NCBI GenBank assembly: GCA_004335835.1
Contig: RWJK01000951.1
Location: 1-46,091, forward strand
Source: Scenedesmus sp. ARA3
Taxonomy: Eukaryota > Chlorophyta > Chlorophyceae > Sphaeropleales > Scenedesmaceae
Length of the DNA: 46,091 nucleotides
Direction: 5' to 3'
Both the position numbers and the translations under genes were made by a program. Positions 32,367 through 42,016 of the stretch are shown piece by piece. The first letter of the stretch is position 1; each line of letters starts with the position of its first letter. The notes under the pieces were generated by a model, which was not told the origin of the DNA, ran no database searches, and worked only from the letters and a program-made list of their open reading frames with translations.

Positions 32367-32703
32367 CGTAGTGAGCGGCAGCTGCTGTCATCCTCGCTGC
32401 TGGGTGTCAGCCACCCCGCTGATGAGTCAGCGGCAGCCAAGGGCCGACGCGCGCAGCTGTTTGCGGCCTGGCTGGTGGACACGTATGGAAAAGAGGCACT
32501 GAGCGCGGGGGCTGGGGTGCTGGACGTGGCAGGTGAGTGTGTACAAGCAACACGCAGGGTGGTGCAACTGGTGACCCTCTTTCTGAAAAGCCAGAAACAG
32601 GGGGATCTGGGTATCCTACCTTTCACCTGCTGGGCATGCTGCGTCACTCAGCGTAGCAGGAGAAACTGGTGCAGTACTGACGCGACTGTTATTGCTGCTG
32701 TTC

Positions 32704-32744
<41 letters not shown>

Positions 32745-33215
32745 TGTGCGTGTCCAGGTGGGGCTGGCGGCATGACATTTGAGCTGGCTGCTGTGCATGG
32801 CATCCGCTGCACGCTGGTTGACCCGCGGCCCCTCAAGCTCAACAAGCAGCAGCACAAGCACCTGGCCAGGGCAGGCGCCAGTGCTGTGCTGACCAGCTGG
32901 TCGGCAGAGCAGCTGCAGCAAGGCTGCATCGCTGCTGAGCGCGTGCCGCTACAGAAGCAGCAGCAGCAACAGCAACAACAGCCAGAGCATCAGCAACAGC
33001 AACAGCAGCAACAGCCTGATGCGCTTTCGCAACTACATCGGCAGGATGCAGAGCAGCAGGAGCAGCAAGTGGTTCAGCAGCAGCAGCAGCAGCAAGTGGC
33101 TCAGCAGCAGCAGCAGCAGCAAGTGGCTCAGCAGCGGCAGGAGCTGCAGCTGCACCAGGTGCAGTGCTGGTTTGGGCCGGAGCTGTGGCGCAGCAGCGGC
33201 TGGCAGCAGCTCTTC

Positions 33216-33263
<48 letters not shown>

Positions 33264-33590
33264 GCTGCCGGCAGCAGAGGCTTCTCTCTAGTGATCGGAC
33301 TGCACCCTGATGAGGCAACTGAGCCCATCCTGGATTATGCCCTGGAAGCCCGGCTGCCGTTTGCTGTGGTGCCCTGCTGCGTGTTTCCGCGGCTGTTCCC
33401 GCAGCGGCGGGTGGACAGTGGCGAGGGCGTGCTGGTGGCTGTTGAGGGGTATGCGCAGCTGGTGGCGTACTTGGTGCAGAAGGGTGCGGCGCAGCGGGAG
33501 GTGCTGGGGTTTGTGGGTGCCAATGTGGTGGTGTTCAGGCACGCGCCAGGCTCACAAGGAAGACATGATGTTGCCATCTGCCCTAGCTGA
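30945..33590 (+). CDS. OB-fold + CCCH zinc finger + methyltransferase-like protein
   Basis: Five exons with consistent phase: 30945-30998, 31154-31258, 31488-31984, 32366-32532, 32758-33590; 551 residues. Residues 1-95 look like the aminoacyl-tRNA-synthetase type OB fold (TFEGQVTYRRAVSKKLVFYD, then WIEVIVKE, then LGDTVAVTGRLE). A Gln-rich linker follows, then a CCCH finger CKFWVNTGRCAKGAACPYAH (C-x8-C-x5-C-x3-H). After it comes a Rossmann methyltransferase-like domain: LFAAWLVDTYG, motif I GVLDVAGGAGGMTFEL, the acidic end of strand 2 in CTLVDPRPLKL, a poly-Gln/Ser insert, then IGLHPDEATEPILDYAL and PFAVVPCCVFPRLFP. This C-terminal pattern is seen in uncharacterised CCCH/methyltransferase proteins of plants and fungi. 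Two nucleic-acid binding parts suggest an RNA substrate, perhaps tRNA; the reaction is not shown. The insert splits the methyltransferase domain. Confidence 0.78.
32705..32743 (+). repeat. (CTG)n microsatellite before an acceptor
   Basis: About 13 CTG/TGC units in the fourth intron of the OB/CCCH gene, followed by TGCCTGTGCGTGTCCAG, the acceptor before motif I continues. Confidence 0.9.
33217..33262 (+). repeat. AGC/CAG run coding polyserine
   Basis: About 15 AGC codons in the last exon of the OB/CCCH gene, read here as Ser, whereas neighbouring runs are read as Gln. Confidence 0.9.
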
Positions 33591-33710
33591 TGGTACCTAA
33601 ATTAAGCAGAAGGCTGGATATGTCTGTGCTGGCCAGCCATGGGTGGCAGATGCCACAAAAGAGATGCAACGTGTGGCCGGCGAGCCCAGTTCCTTTGTGC
33701 TGCTGCCTGC

Positions 33711-33715
33711 TGTAA
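33711..33715 (+). terminator. Poly(A) signal TGTAA for the OB/CCCH gene
   Basis: TGTAA about 120 bases after the stop; a second copy is at 33867-33871. Confidence 0.4.
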
Positions 33716-34003
33716 TAGTAGCCAAGCGTTGGCACCAGTTTCGTGCCTGACACTGGCTGACAGGGGCGTAAATGGCGTAGGGTCGGCCATCACAAGAACG
33801 TTACACCCAGCCATCACACACACCGCTGGTGGCATGGCTTTGCCGCCATACCTGCCAGCCTGGCAGTGTAAACTATACTCTTGAAGAGTTGCAAGAGAGA
33901 CAGCAGCTGCACCAAGGAGGCGTGCCTCAACATACGCTCGAGATCTAAGTGCCAACATATCTGTCATCGCGTGTGCTGCTTGCGTCTGTGCACACTCCTC
34001 GCA

Positions 34004-34090
34004 CACATTCACCCCACACTGCATCCACAGCAGCACACCTCCAACCACATTCACCCCACACTGCATCCACAGCAGCACACCTCCAACCAC
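34004..34090 (+). repeat. Two 42-bp direct repeats
   Basis: A unit starting CACATTCACCCCACACTGCA and ending CTCCAAC occurs twice, back to back and without differences. Confidence 0.85.
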
Positions 34091-34486
34091 AAAGCACGCT
34101 GTCAGCACGCTGATACAAACCAGTTTCCAAACACTGGTGCTGTTGATACACACGGCCTGGTCCAACGGCTTTGATACAGAGAATCCACTTCAAAACGTGC
34201 CATTGCAAACTCACCACTGGTGGGTGTGGCTGCAAACTGGCAGCAGCCCCAGAACTGCTTGCGAGGTGAACCAGCCGGCCAGCCTCACACCCAAGTGCAG
34301 CATGCAAGGTGCGCATACGCACGCTCACTGCTCAAAAGCTGGACCTTACAATACAACACTAGTATACAAGTAGGACAGGCGCGGCACGGTTTAGCACTGA
34401 TGCTGTGTGCACAAACACAGCCTTGCCCAGCGTGCATTGCCACCCCTTGGCTCTGTTGGCACAATCGTTGTGTAGTGACTACAGCC

Positions 34487-34560
34487 ATCAGCAGCAGCAA
34501 ACAACATGTGCCAGCAGCAGCAAACAACATGTGCCAGCAGCAGCATACAACATGTGCCAG
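34487..34560 (+). repeat. Three 23-bp direct repeats
   Basis: The unit ACAACATGTGCCAGCAGCAGCAA starts at 34501, 34524 and (one base changed at its left edge) 34547. Confidence 0.85.
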
Positions 34561-35288
34561 CGCCACAACCAAAAATCAGAGCTGATCGCTGCCAGGGGTG
34601 TGCCCCTGCAACTCCAAGCTCTGGCTGAAACAGTACAACAGCAGCACACCGGCTGCACGCAAGTATACAAACAAACAGAGAGAGCCCCAACTCGCAGCAC
34701 TTTGCAGTGCTGTTGTTGAGGTGCAGCAACCTGTGACACAGCCCATCAGGGTGGATCAGCACACCCTGCAGCACTGCTGCACGCGCATGTGTGCTCAACT
34801 GCATGCATGCAGGAGCATGCATGGTGTGTGTGTGACACTTGCAGGCGGCGCAAGAAAAGGGGTCCAGAATGCCTGCATGGCCAGCCATCTAGCCAAGTCA
34901 CTCTGTGTGTTTGGCATCTCTGAAGGCTCTCGCTGCATTCTCACAAGTATACAGGAGCCACTGCTCCATACAACACAGTATTGTACACTGCACAGCACAC
35001 CTGGCCACAGGACTGCAGCTGCAGCAGGGGTGCTTGGCAAACACTTCAAAAGCAGCTGAGCTGCTGCGAACATCCAGAGCACGCAACCATCCATGTACCA
35101 GCGCAGCCAGAACAGCACCAACATAGGCACAGCTCTGGCTTACTTGCATGCTATGCCTGGGTCAGCACAGGCATCGCCAAACATCAGCTACTCTATTGCC
35201 ATCTGCTCAACTACTCTACGACTCAACCACCCCATCAACAGCGGCATCATTAGGGCGCTGCTGCCCTCATCTCATGGCTATCATTCGT

Positions 35289-35960
35289 CTAGTACGCCAT
35301 GCCGACGCGTGTGCGCACCAGCTGCGCTGCATGTGCTGCTGCTGGCGCTGCACCATCCAGGCCTCCCTCAAGGGGCATCACCTGCCGCGGGAACAGCAGG
35401 AAGTACCAGCTCTGCAGCATGCTGGCAGCACACAGCAGCTGCCACAGCCACAGCCACTCCTGCAGCGCCTGGTGAAAGCCATCGCCGCTGCTGCTGCTGC
35501 TGCTCCAGCCCCAGCCGCCGCTGCCGCCGCCTCCGTTGTAACCGTTATTGTTGTTATTATTGTTGTTACTGTCAAAGTCGTTCAGCCAGAGCTGCTCCCA
35601 TGCTGCATCATCGTGCCAGTGCCAGCCGTGGCCATCGCCAGCCTCATCATCATCGCTGCCACTGCCACTGCCATGCCTGCGGCGCCGCAGCTTGCCCTTT
35701 GTTGAGGCTGGAGCAAACCGCAAGGCGCCAGTTCTTGTGCTGCCGCCCGTGCGTGGCTTGCAGCGAGCGCTTGCTGCAATTTGTAACGCGCAGACCACAG
35801 GGTTGCTGGTGCTGGTACTGCTGCTACTGCTGCGCTGGCAGCGCTGCTTTATGCTGTGGCGCTGCTTGCTGCTGGCACCCTCTTGCAGGTTGGAACCAAA
35901 CAGGCCAGGGATGCAGGCCGTAGAGGTGGCTGTGGCCAGTGGCGTGAGAAGAAGAGTCAT
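35289..35960 (-). CDS. Putative plastid protein, unknown function
   Basis: Single-exon frame of 223 residues starting at an ATG (35960). Residues 1-90 are rich in Ser, Thr, Ala, Arg and Lys with hardly any acids (MTLLLTPLATATSTA, then RCQRSSSSSTSTSN), like a chloroplast transit peptide. A basic patch KGKLRRRRHGSGSGSDDDE follows, then a Trp-rich segment AWEQLWLNDFDSNN with polyasparagine and polyglycine, and WLWLWQLLCAASMLQSWYFL near the end, which may be a membrane or amphipathic segment. I do not recognise the family. It is divergent from the glutathione transferase gene. Confidence 0.55.
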   Translation of the reverse strand: MTLLLTPLATATSTACIPGLFGSNLQEGASSKQRHSIKQRCQRSSSSSTSTSNPVVCALQIAASARCKPRTGGSTRTGALRFAPASTKGKLRRRRHGSGSGSDDDEAGDGHGWHWHDDAAWEQLWLNDFDSNNNNNNNNGYNGGGGSGGWGWSSSSSSGDGFHQALQEWLWLWQLLCAASMLQSWYFLLFPRQVMPLEGGLDGAAPAAAHAAQLVRTRVGMAY

Positions 35961-36491
35961 GACTACTGCTTGCTGAGCTGGGCACTGTTGGCGCGCGATC
36001 TGTTTGCTCTGACCACTAAGGAAGGCTTAGCGCAACCTTCAGCAGCTTGTAGTCCCGGTGTATGAGACAACACGCGCTCCAGGCTCTCAAGCGCTTCTAG
36101 CGCAAACAGATGGCGCTGAAGAGTGTTTGAGGGAGCTCAAACTTCCAGCGCGCTATGCACTCGTAAGTGCTGGACGTGCCACTATAACCGAAGGTGTTTA
36201 CACTAAACACAAGCAGAGAAAAGTCAAGGCGTGTTTGCTAGGTGGAGGTTGGTGACACCGATCTGATGCTTTCAAGCGCTGGCACCACTACAGCGTGCGC
36301 AGTCACGAGGAACATACAGTTTGAGCAGAACACCTCTCACGACCCAGCGATGCTGAGTTGACACAACAATGCGCGGGTTGTGGGGTTCATGGCACGGTTC
36401 GTTCCTGGTTGTGTTCACGTTCCTGCAGCCGTCTCGCTGTGAACCACGTTTTTGAGGTCCAACTTCTGCCATTTAAACCGTAACAGCTTCA
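35961..36491. promoter_or_regulatory. Divergent promoter region, plastid protein / glutathione transferase
   Basis: These 531 bases lie between two opposite start codons. They lack CAG runs and hold several AGCGC-containing words (AAGCGCTTCTAGCGC near 36089, CCAGCGCGCTATG near 36145), possible promoter elements. Function is inferred from geometry. Confidence 0.4.
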
Positions 36492-38897
36492 ATGCAGTCT
36501 TTGTCTACTGTCGCAAGGTGCAAGCTTGCTACTGCTGCAGCAGCACGACCAACACGCAGCGTCTGCCGCAGATCTACAGGCATTGCCATGGCTGCGGCAC
36601 AGGAGGTGCGCCTGGCTTCCTTAGGCGCTGCACACACGCTGCCTGCAGCCAGAGCACTACACCAATGTTTCTGACCTGGAAGAGGAATCTTCGCAAGATG
36701 CAGCGCCTGCAGTGTGTGCATCTACAGTCATGCGCTTGCTGTGTTACCAATCACCCTCTGCACTTTACCGCCTCATCTCCATGTAACTGCACGCAACCCG
36801 TGCAGTCAGCTGCATTGCACTTGCACCTGCATCTGTGTGGCCCAGGGATCACCCGAGCACTGCACCTCACCCACAATCCAGCGTACCACCTGCAAACGTA
36901 GCACTCACCATTGTGGCTCCAACTGCTCTCACTGCTGCCAGGTGTTGGCTGCCGGCAGTGCTGAGCCTGCTGCGGGGCCTGACAGGCAGCAGCCGCTGTT
37001 CATCACCACCTGGTCGTGCCCCTACGCGCAGCGCACCTGGATCGCGCTCAACGCCAAGGGCATCCAGTACAGCAAGGTCTTCGTGGACCTGTGAGTGATG
37101 GCATGTTTAGGGCTTTGTGTGTCCCAACTGTGTTGCAGTGCGCAGCAATATGCGAGTGCACCCAGTACAGCAAGGTCTTCGTGGACCTGTGAATGCGGTG
37201 GCGTATAGCTTGCACGGCATTTTTGTTTTCAACGAGTGTATTACAGTGCGCAGCAAGATGCTCTGCTGTGCAGCACTGTAGCCCAGCTGCATGGCACAGC
37301 GTGAAGTTTATTGGATCATGCTGTGCTGCTGCTGTGCTAGTTGCTGTCCTCTGCTGTGAGGCATGCATCGTTGGCACACCAGCATTTGTTCGGTGTATGT
37401 GATCCTCGTTGTGCCCAGGCTGCAACGCCCCCAGCTACACCACAGCTGATGCTGCGTTACCACGCCGTGCTGCTGTTGCATGCCACCGACTTCTGTCACG
37501 TGCCTGACACTTGCAAAACCTCGTGTTCTCCTCTTGCTGCAGCACCAACAAGCCGGAGTGGTTCTTCCAGCACAACGAGTACGGGCGCGTGCCCACACTG
37601 GTCTGGAAGGAGGGCGGCGACACCAAGAGGTGGGCGCGGCATGGCAAGTGCAGCTGTTAGCAGAGGTCTGCTTGGCAGGCGTTAATTTTCACCCTGAACA
37701 GTCTTGGTCAAAGTATGTGATCATGCAGGGATCCTGTTGCCAGCGAGGAAAGCAGAGGTCAGGTCACACTCCACTGCTGTCCTTGCACACAGCTTTGCCC
37801 ACATAAGGCGAAGTAAGGTTTGAGTGGCTCATGACATGCCTTGGATGGGTGCTGGCTCTACACATTGTGCGGCCCACCCACATCTGCACCTTGCTTTCCC
37901 GCTTGGCTTGCTGGACCTGCAACCCCGCCTGCACCCTGCAGCATGTACGAGTCGCTCATCTGCAACGAGTTCATCAACGACCTGCCGGGGCCCAGCCTGC
38001 TGCCGGCAGACCCCACGCAGCGCGCACACGCACGCCTGATCATAGACCAGGTGCGGCCTGGGTGTGCGCTGCAGCTGACCACGGTGGCGCGGACACATGC
38101 TATGCAAATAGCCACGTGCAGGCAGCCGTGTGCAGCAGCAAGCAATTGGATGGCGGTGACGCACTGTGCAATGTGCTACTGAATGGTGGCGAAGTGGCAC
38201 GTCATCACAAATGCGCACCACCTGGGCTGGCGGCGGCAATGTATGAGGCGGCAGCACAGCAGCACGTTCCTTGCACCCACATGTAGGGCGCTGCTGCCTT
38301 GCACACCATGCATATCGTGCGAGCAGTCGCTGGCTGCTATGCACAAGCGGCTCGCTCCCGCTCCGTAGCTCATCCGTTGATCACCCTGCAACACTGCCGC
38401 TGCTCTTGCTCTTGCTGCTGCGCTGCAGTTTGGTGCCAAGTTTGGTGGTGCATTTGGCAGGGTCATGTTCTCTGCTTCTGCCGAGGATGCAGCACCTGCT
38501 GCTGAGGACCTCAGCGCTGCATTGGCCTGGCTGGAGGGGCAGGCCAGCAGCAGCGGGCCATTCATCCTGGGCGCTGAGTTCAGCCTGGTGCGGCGCTGGG
38601 CCAGCACTGCGTGTTGTACAAAGACGATCTTATACAGAACATGCTAGGCTGGCCACCTTTAAGCAAAGCTGGCCCAGGAGACCGCCGCCCAAAGTCTCCT
38701 GATGTGTATGCAGTTGTGTCTGAACAGCAGCCTATGCTGTTTGTCTGGTTGTAGCAGTGGCGTTGTTTTGAGGGTGGACTGCAGGTGTGTTGTTGTTTGT
38801 AAGGGTGCGACCATGCGTCACAGTGCCAGGGGTTTGCTCCACGCAGCAGCTCAGCAGCACAGTTGCTCGACATTACACCTGCTGCTGCTGCTGCTGC

Positions 38898-38930
<33 letters not shown>

Positions 38931-39543
38931 AGGTTGATGCCGCGCTGGCTCCCTTCTACATCCGGCTGCAGCTGCTGGAGAAGCTGGGGCTGTACACTGT
39001 GCCTGATGGTGAGCGGAGGGGAGGGGGGCCTGCGTTGCACCTGCGATGTGTGGCTTGGGTGCATTTTTACACCCGGACAGTGAGGGGCTGGGGCCGGGGG
39101 CTGGGTGCACTTGATGATGTGTCTGATCAGCTGGCCAGCTGTTGGCCTGCTTGTGCTAAGTACACATGGCCAACTGTGACTCAGGCGTGATGCATTCTGC
39201 CAGAAGCACACGCTGCTGGCATCAGATTCATCAACGCAATGGCATCAGTGGTCCGCATGCCATGCATGCTGGTTCGGCTGCTTCCCGCGTAGTTTGACAT
39301 GCAGCTAGGCTTCTGCGGTGATGCTTGTGTCATACATCACCACTCTTGTGTTGCTGCTGCCTGCTGCTGCTGCTGCTGCTGCCCTCAGGCCTGCCCAAGC
39401 TGTCGGCGTGGGGCGAGGCGCTGATGGGCCACCCTGCGGTGGCGGGCAGCATCGTGCCGCCCGACCCCTCCCAGCCGTACATCGACCAGCTGCTGGCCAA
39501 CTACAAGGAGTTCATCGCCAAGCGCAAGGCAGCGGCAAAGTGA
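36492..39543 (+). CDS. Cys-type glutathione transferase (lambda/omega-like), plastid targeted
   Basis: Seven exons in phase: 36492-36605, 36942-37090, 37543-37629, 37942-38050, 38429-38587, 38933-39008, 39389-39543; 282 residues. The first 38 residues (MQSLSTVARCKLATAAAARP, then Arg/Ser) look like a transit peptide. The thioredoxin-like half follows: PLFITTWSCPYAQRTWIALN, with the catalytic cysteine at about residue 64 in S-C-P-Y; then NEYGRVPTLVW with the cis-proline, and SMYESLICNEFINDL, where E-S binds glutathione. The helical half ends NYKEFIAKRKAAAK. Enzymes with Cys instead of Ser/Tyr act as thiol transferases or deglutathionylases rather than conjugating enzymes. Lambda, omega and DHAR classes share this motif; lambda-like is my best guess from CPYAQRTWIALNxKG. 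A short piece of exon 2 is duplicated in the next intron. Confidence 0.87.
37064..37191 (+). repeat. Duplicated end of glutathione transferase exon 2
   Basis: CCAGTACAGCAAGGTCTTCG through GACCTGTGA occurs at 37064-37093, the real exon end and donor, and again at 37162-37191 in the intron, where the donor is weakened to GTGAATGC. Adjacent GCAGTGCGCAGCA sequence is also repeated (near 37134 and 37243). Confidence 0.85.
38880..38932 (+). repeat. (CTG)n run ending in a 3' splice site
   Basis: CTG runs broken by one CCG end in the CAG acceptor of glutathione transferase exon 6. Confidence 0.9.
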
Positions 39544-41212
39544 AGCCGCGCTAGCCCAGGCTGCTGTCAACAGTGTTACATTGTGTTGAACAGCCCACTC
39601 GGAGTGCCAGGAGACTTTGGCGGGGGTCTTCTGGCTCAGCATTGCTTGAAGGTGCGCAGCTGTGCATGACCAGCCTCCTTTGGGATTCTGGCTTTGTCTA
39701 GAATTCGTCATTTTTACATTGTGGTCAGGAGAGCAGGCGGCCTGATAGGGCGGGTCATTGCCCAGCGCAAGGCGGCGGCCAAGCAGTGGGCGGCGCGCGT
39801 GTGGCACAGCAGATGTAATGACTCACCGCACGTGGCGCAGCGCTGTTGGTGCTAGCAGCGTGCATGGCTGGTCTGTACAGGTGGACATGTTCTGCTTAAA
39901 GACTACAAGTGGCAACTGTGGATAATGGTTTACTGATCAGCTGTGTGACGTGTGGCAGGTGCAAGGAAGGCGCCTCGCCTAGGTCCTGCATTTCTCGTCA
40001 GTGAGCATTTGTGGGCAGGATTAGGCATGCATGTCATTTGTGGTCAAGCTTAGGCATTGCGCATGCACGTGCACGGCATGTAAGTGCGTTAGGTGATGAC
40101 GCAAGGCCTAAGCAATTTTGTTACAACCCATATGGGTGCATGCATGCTGTCTCGAGCCAAAGGTTTTCGCCTGAGCTGCAGGTGGGTTAGCAACCCAAAC
40201 CTGCAGGTGTGGTAACAAAAAGGAGGTGTGACAACGCAACTGGGGATAACTCTGCGACATCAGCCTTTCACAGATGACGGTCTCACGCTGTGCATGATGT
40301 CACCCACCAGTGACCATGCATGGCTGCAATGTCAACGGCGCCCTCCAGCTGTTTGAAGCAGCAGTGCAGCCTGCAAAAAAACGGCTGGTGGCTGTGCAAC
40401 TGCCCGCATGCATTAGCTGAAGGCCTGCTGCATGCAGCCGCATCAAACACGCACTGCATGCCGCTCAAATGCAAACGCTGACATGCAAGCAAGCGGAAAA
40501 CAACGCGCCATCATGACAAGATGCCGCCATGCCTTTGCCCAATGTATCCCTGGACGCTGAAGACAAGGTATGGTGGTGCACCTGCAGCAAAGTTCCAAGC
40601 CAGCCTCACAGCGCATGTTTCAACGCCGGGCTGCAACCCAAGACCATAACAGCACACGGCGGTGCCTTGACTCCACACATGCGGTGCTGCACAGAGTGTC
40701 TGGAGTCCTTCAAAGAACAGCACACTTGCTTTGCTGTGCCTCTTCACGTGCCTAGCACTGACACTGGTTGCTTACGGAGGAGCAAAGTGGTGGGCTGACA
40801 CGTGACACATGTCGATGGCCGGGCGTTTGAACTGCTGCTGGAAAGTCACTGACTACCCACGCCAATGGCAAACCATGCACTGGCGAGGCACAACATATGG
40901 CGCGCCCACTCAGGGCAAGGTGTGACAGGGCTGACATACTCTGGACAAAAGTGGCCGCCAGGATGCCGCCAGCAGCATTGCCGCACGGCAGCTCAGCGAT
41001 TGCTCAATATCGTGCAGTGCTGCCACCCATGTCGATGCTCACTGCCCAGTGCACCAACTGTGTGCTGGACAGCCATGCAGCTGCCGTCCTCGAATGGCAC
41101 GGCTGCCAGTGCGGCTGCTGCTGCCGCACAACAGGCTGGCGCGGAGGAGCAGCAACAGAAGTAAACTGCAGAGGTCAACTGCAGAAGCCATGTGCTGCTG
41201 CTTTTGCTGCAG
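39544..41212. other. Convergent intergenic region
   Basis: About 1.7 kb between the glutathione transferase (+) and the bL31m-like gene (-). TGTAA at 39814-39818. An imperfect hairpin CTGCAGGTGGGTT / AACCCAAACCTGCAG lies at 40176-40207. A plus-strand frame at 40529-40798 starts with ATG and is Cys-rich but has no support. Confidence 0.5.
39814..39818 (+). terminator. Poly(A) signal TGTAA for the glutathione transferase gene
   Basis: TGTAA about 270 bases after the stop at 39543. Confidence 0.45.
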
Positions 41213-42016
41213 CTATTGCTGCTGTGACTGCTGCTCTGCGCCGCCGCCGTCGCCGCCGAACTTGTTGTAGAAGGCTGAGAAGTCGACGCGCTTCATGCGC
41301 GCGCTGTCTGCCGCCTCCATGCCTGCCACCTTGACTGCCCAGGCGTTGTGCTGGAACAGGTCCTGCAAATGAGTGCGTGGAAGTGGCAGTGGCAGTAACA
41401 GGCACATGCTGCAGTTTGTGTTGTTGCTGTGGGCATGCAGGTTGTGCTGTTCATGCCCGCCACCTTGACTGCCCAGGCGTTGTGCTGGAACAGGTCCTGC
41501 AGGAAGTCGGAGAGGCACAGAGCCATTGGCAGGTGCGGTGCAGATGATGTTGCTGCTGTGAGCATGCATGCAGTTAGGTGGGTAAGCATGCGTGGTGGTG
41601 GTGGCGGTGGTGGCAGCCGCATGAGTGTGCCTCTTGCCCCCAGTGCAGCCCACAACACAAAGCTGTTGCTGGTTGCTTGTCCAAGCCTGGTGGTGTTTCA
41701 CTCTGCTAGGACAGACCAGCGGATGGTGCTACAGGCCCAGATTCCAGACTACTGGGTTGTGTATCAGCTGGATGATGCTACACGCCTGCAGCTCTTGCAC
41801 CAGCACCACCAGCAGCAGCAGCAGCAGTAGCAGCAGCAGCCCGCTGCTGTTGGCTGTAGCACCTGACCGCTGCTGCTCAGACAGCGTACAAACCTGCTTT
41901 GCATAGTATGGGCGTGTTTTCAGCGCGGAGGTGGGCATCTGCAGCGTGGCTCCGTTCGACAGCATCACTCGCATCATCTTAATGGCGGGCCGTACGGCCT
42001 TCTGCGCTCCTGACAT
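41213..42016 (-). CDS. bL31m-like mitochondrial ribosomal protein
   Basis: Two exons, 42016-41894 and 41362-41213, joined in phase 0; 90 residues. The protein reads MSGAQKAVRPAIKMMRVMLS, then NGATLQMPTSALKTRPYYAK, then DLFQHNAWAVKV and FSAFYNKFGGDGG. Pattern and length agree with bL31-type large-subunit proteins of mitochondria: a strand with S-N/D-G-A/S-T, a D...H-x-x-W motif about 25 residues later, and a terminal aromatic K-F-G. The zinc-binding cysteines of bacterial L31 are absent, as in other mitochondrial forms. The start ATG is close to a basic stretch that may serve as presequence. The first bases of exon 2 are duplicated upstream (41452-41501) behind a better acceptor, which could give an alternative, unrelated C terminus. 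Family assignment is probable, not certain. Confidence 0.6.
41319..41501 (-). repeat. Duplicated start of bL31m-like exon 2
   Basis: The 49 bases covering acceptor and start of exon 2 (coding DLFQHNAWAVKVAGM) occur at 41319-41367 and 41452-41501 with one C/T difference inside the coding part. The upstream copy has the more pyrimidine-rich acceptor (GACTTCCTGCAG); the downstream one reads TCATTTGCAG and is the one followed by the rest of the protein. Confidence 0.85.

Larger units (their letters stand above)
33591..35288. other. Convergent intergenic region with short tandem repeats
   Basis: About 1.7 kb between the OB/CCCH gene (+) and the putative plastid protein gene (-). It carries TGTAA at 33711-33715 and 33867-33871, a 42-bp tandem duplication (34004-34090) and a 23-bp triplicate (34487-34560). 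No exon with family similarity was seen on either strand. Confidence 0.5.

Noticed and set aside
34487..34560. CRISPR-like array
   Set aside because: Units abut with no unique spacers and the genome is eukaryotic; it is a minisatellite.
37140..37196. Second copy of the glutathione transferase exon 2 end as a real exon
   Set aside because: No acceptor in a usable phase and a weakened donor; using it would repeat VFVDL and shift the frame.
40529..40798. Plus-strand Cys-rich frame MPLPNVSLDAEDK...
   Set aside because: A GTATGG follows codon 13, but no downstream exon gives a family match; not enough evidence for a gene.
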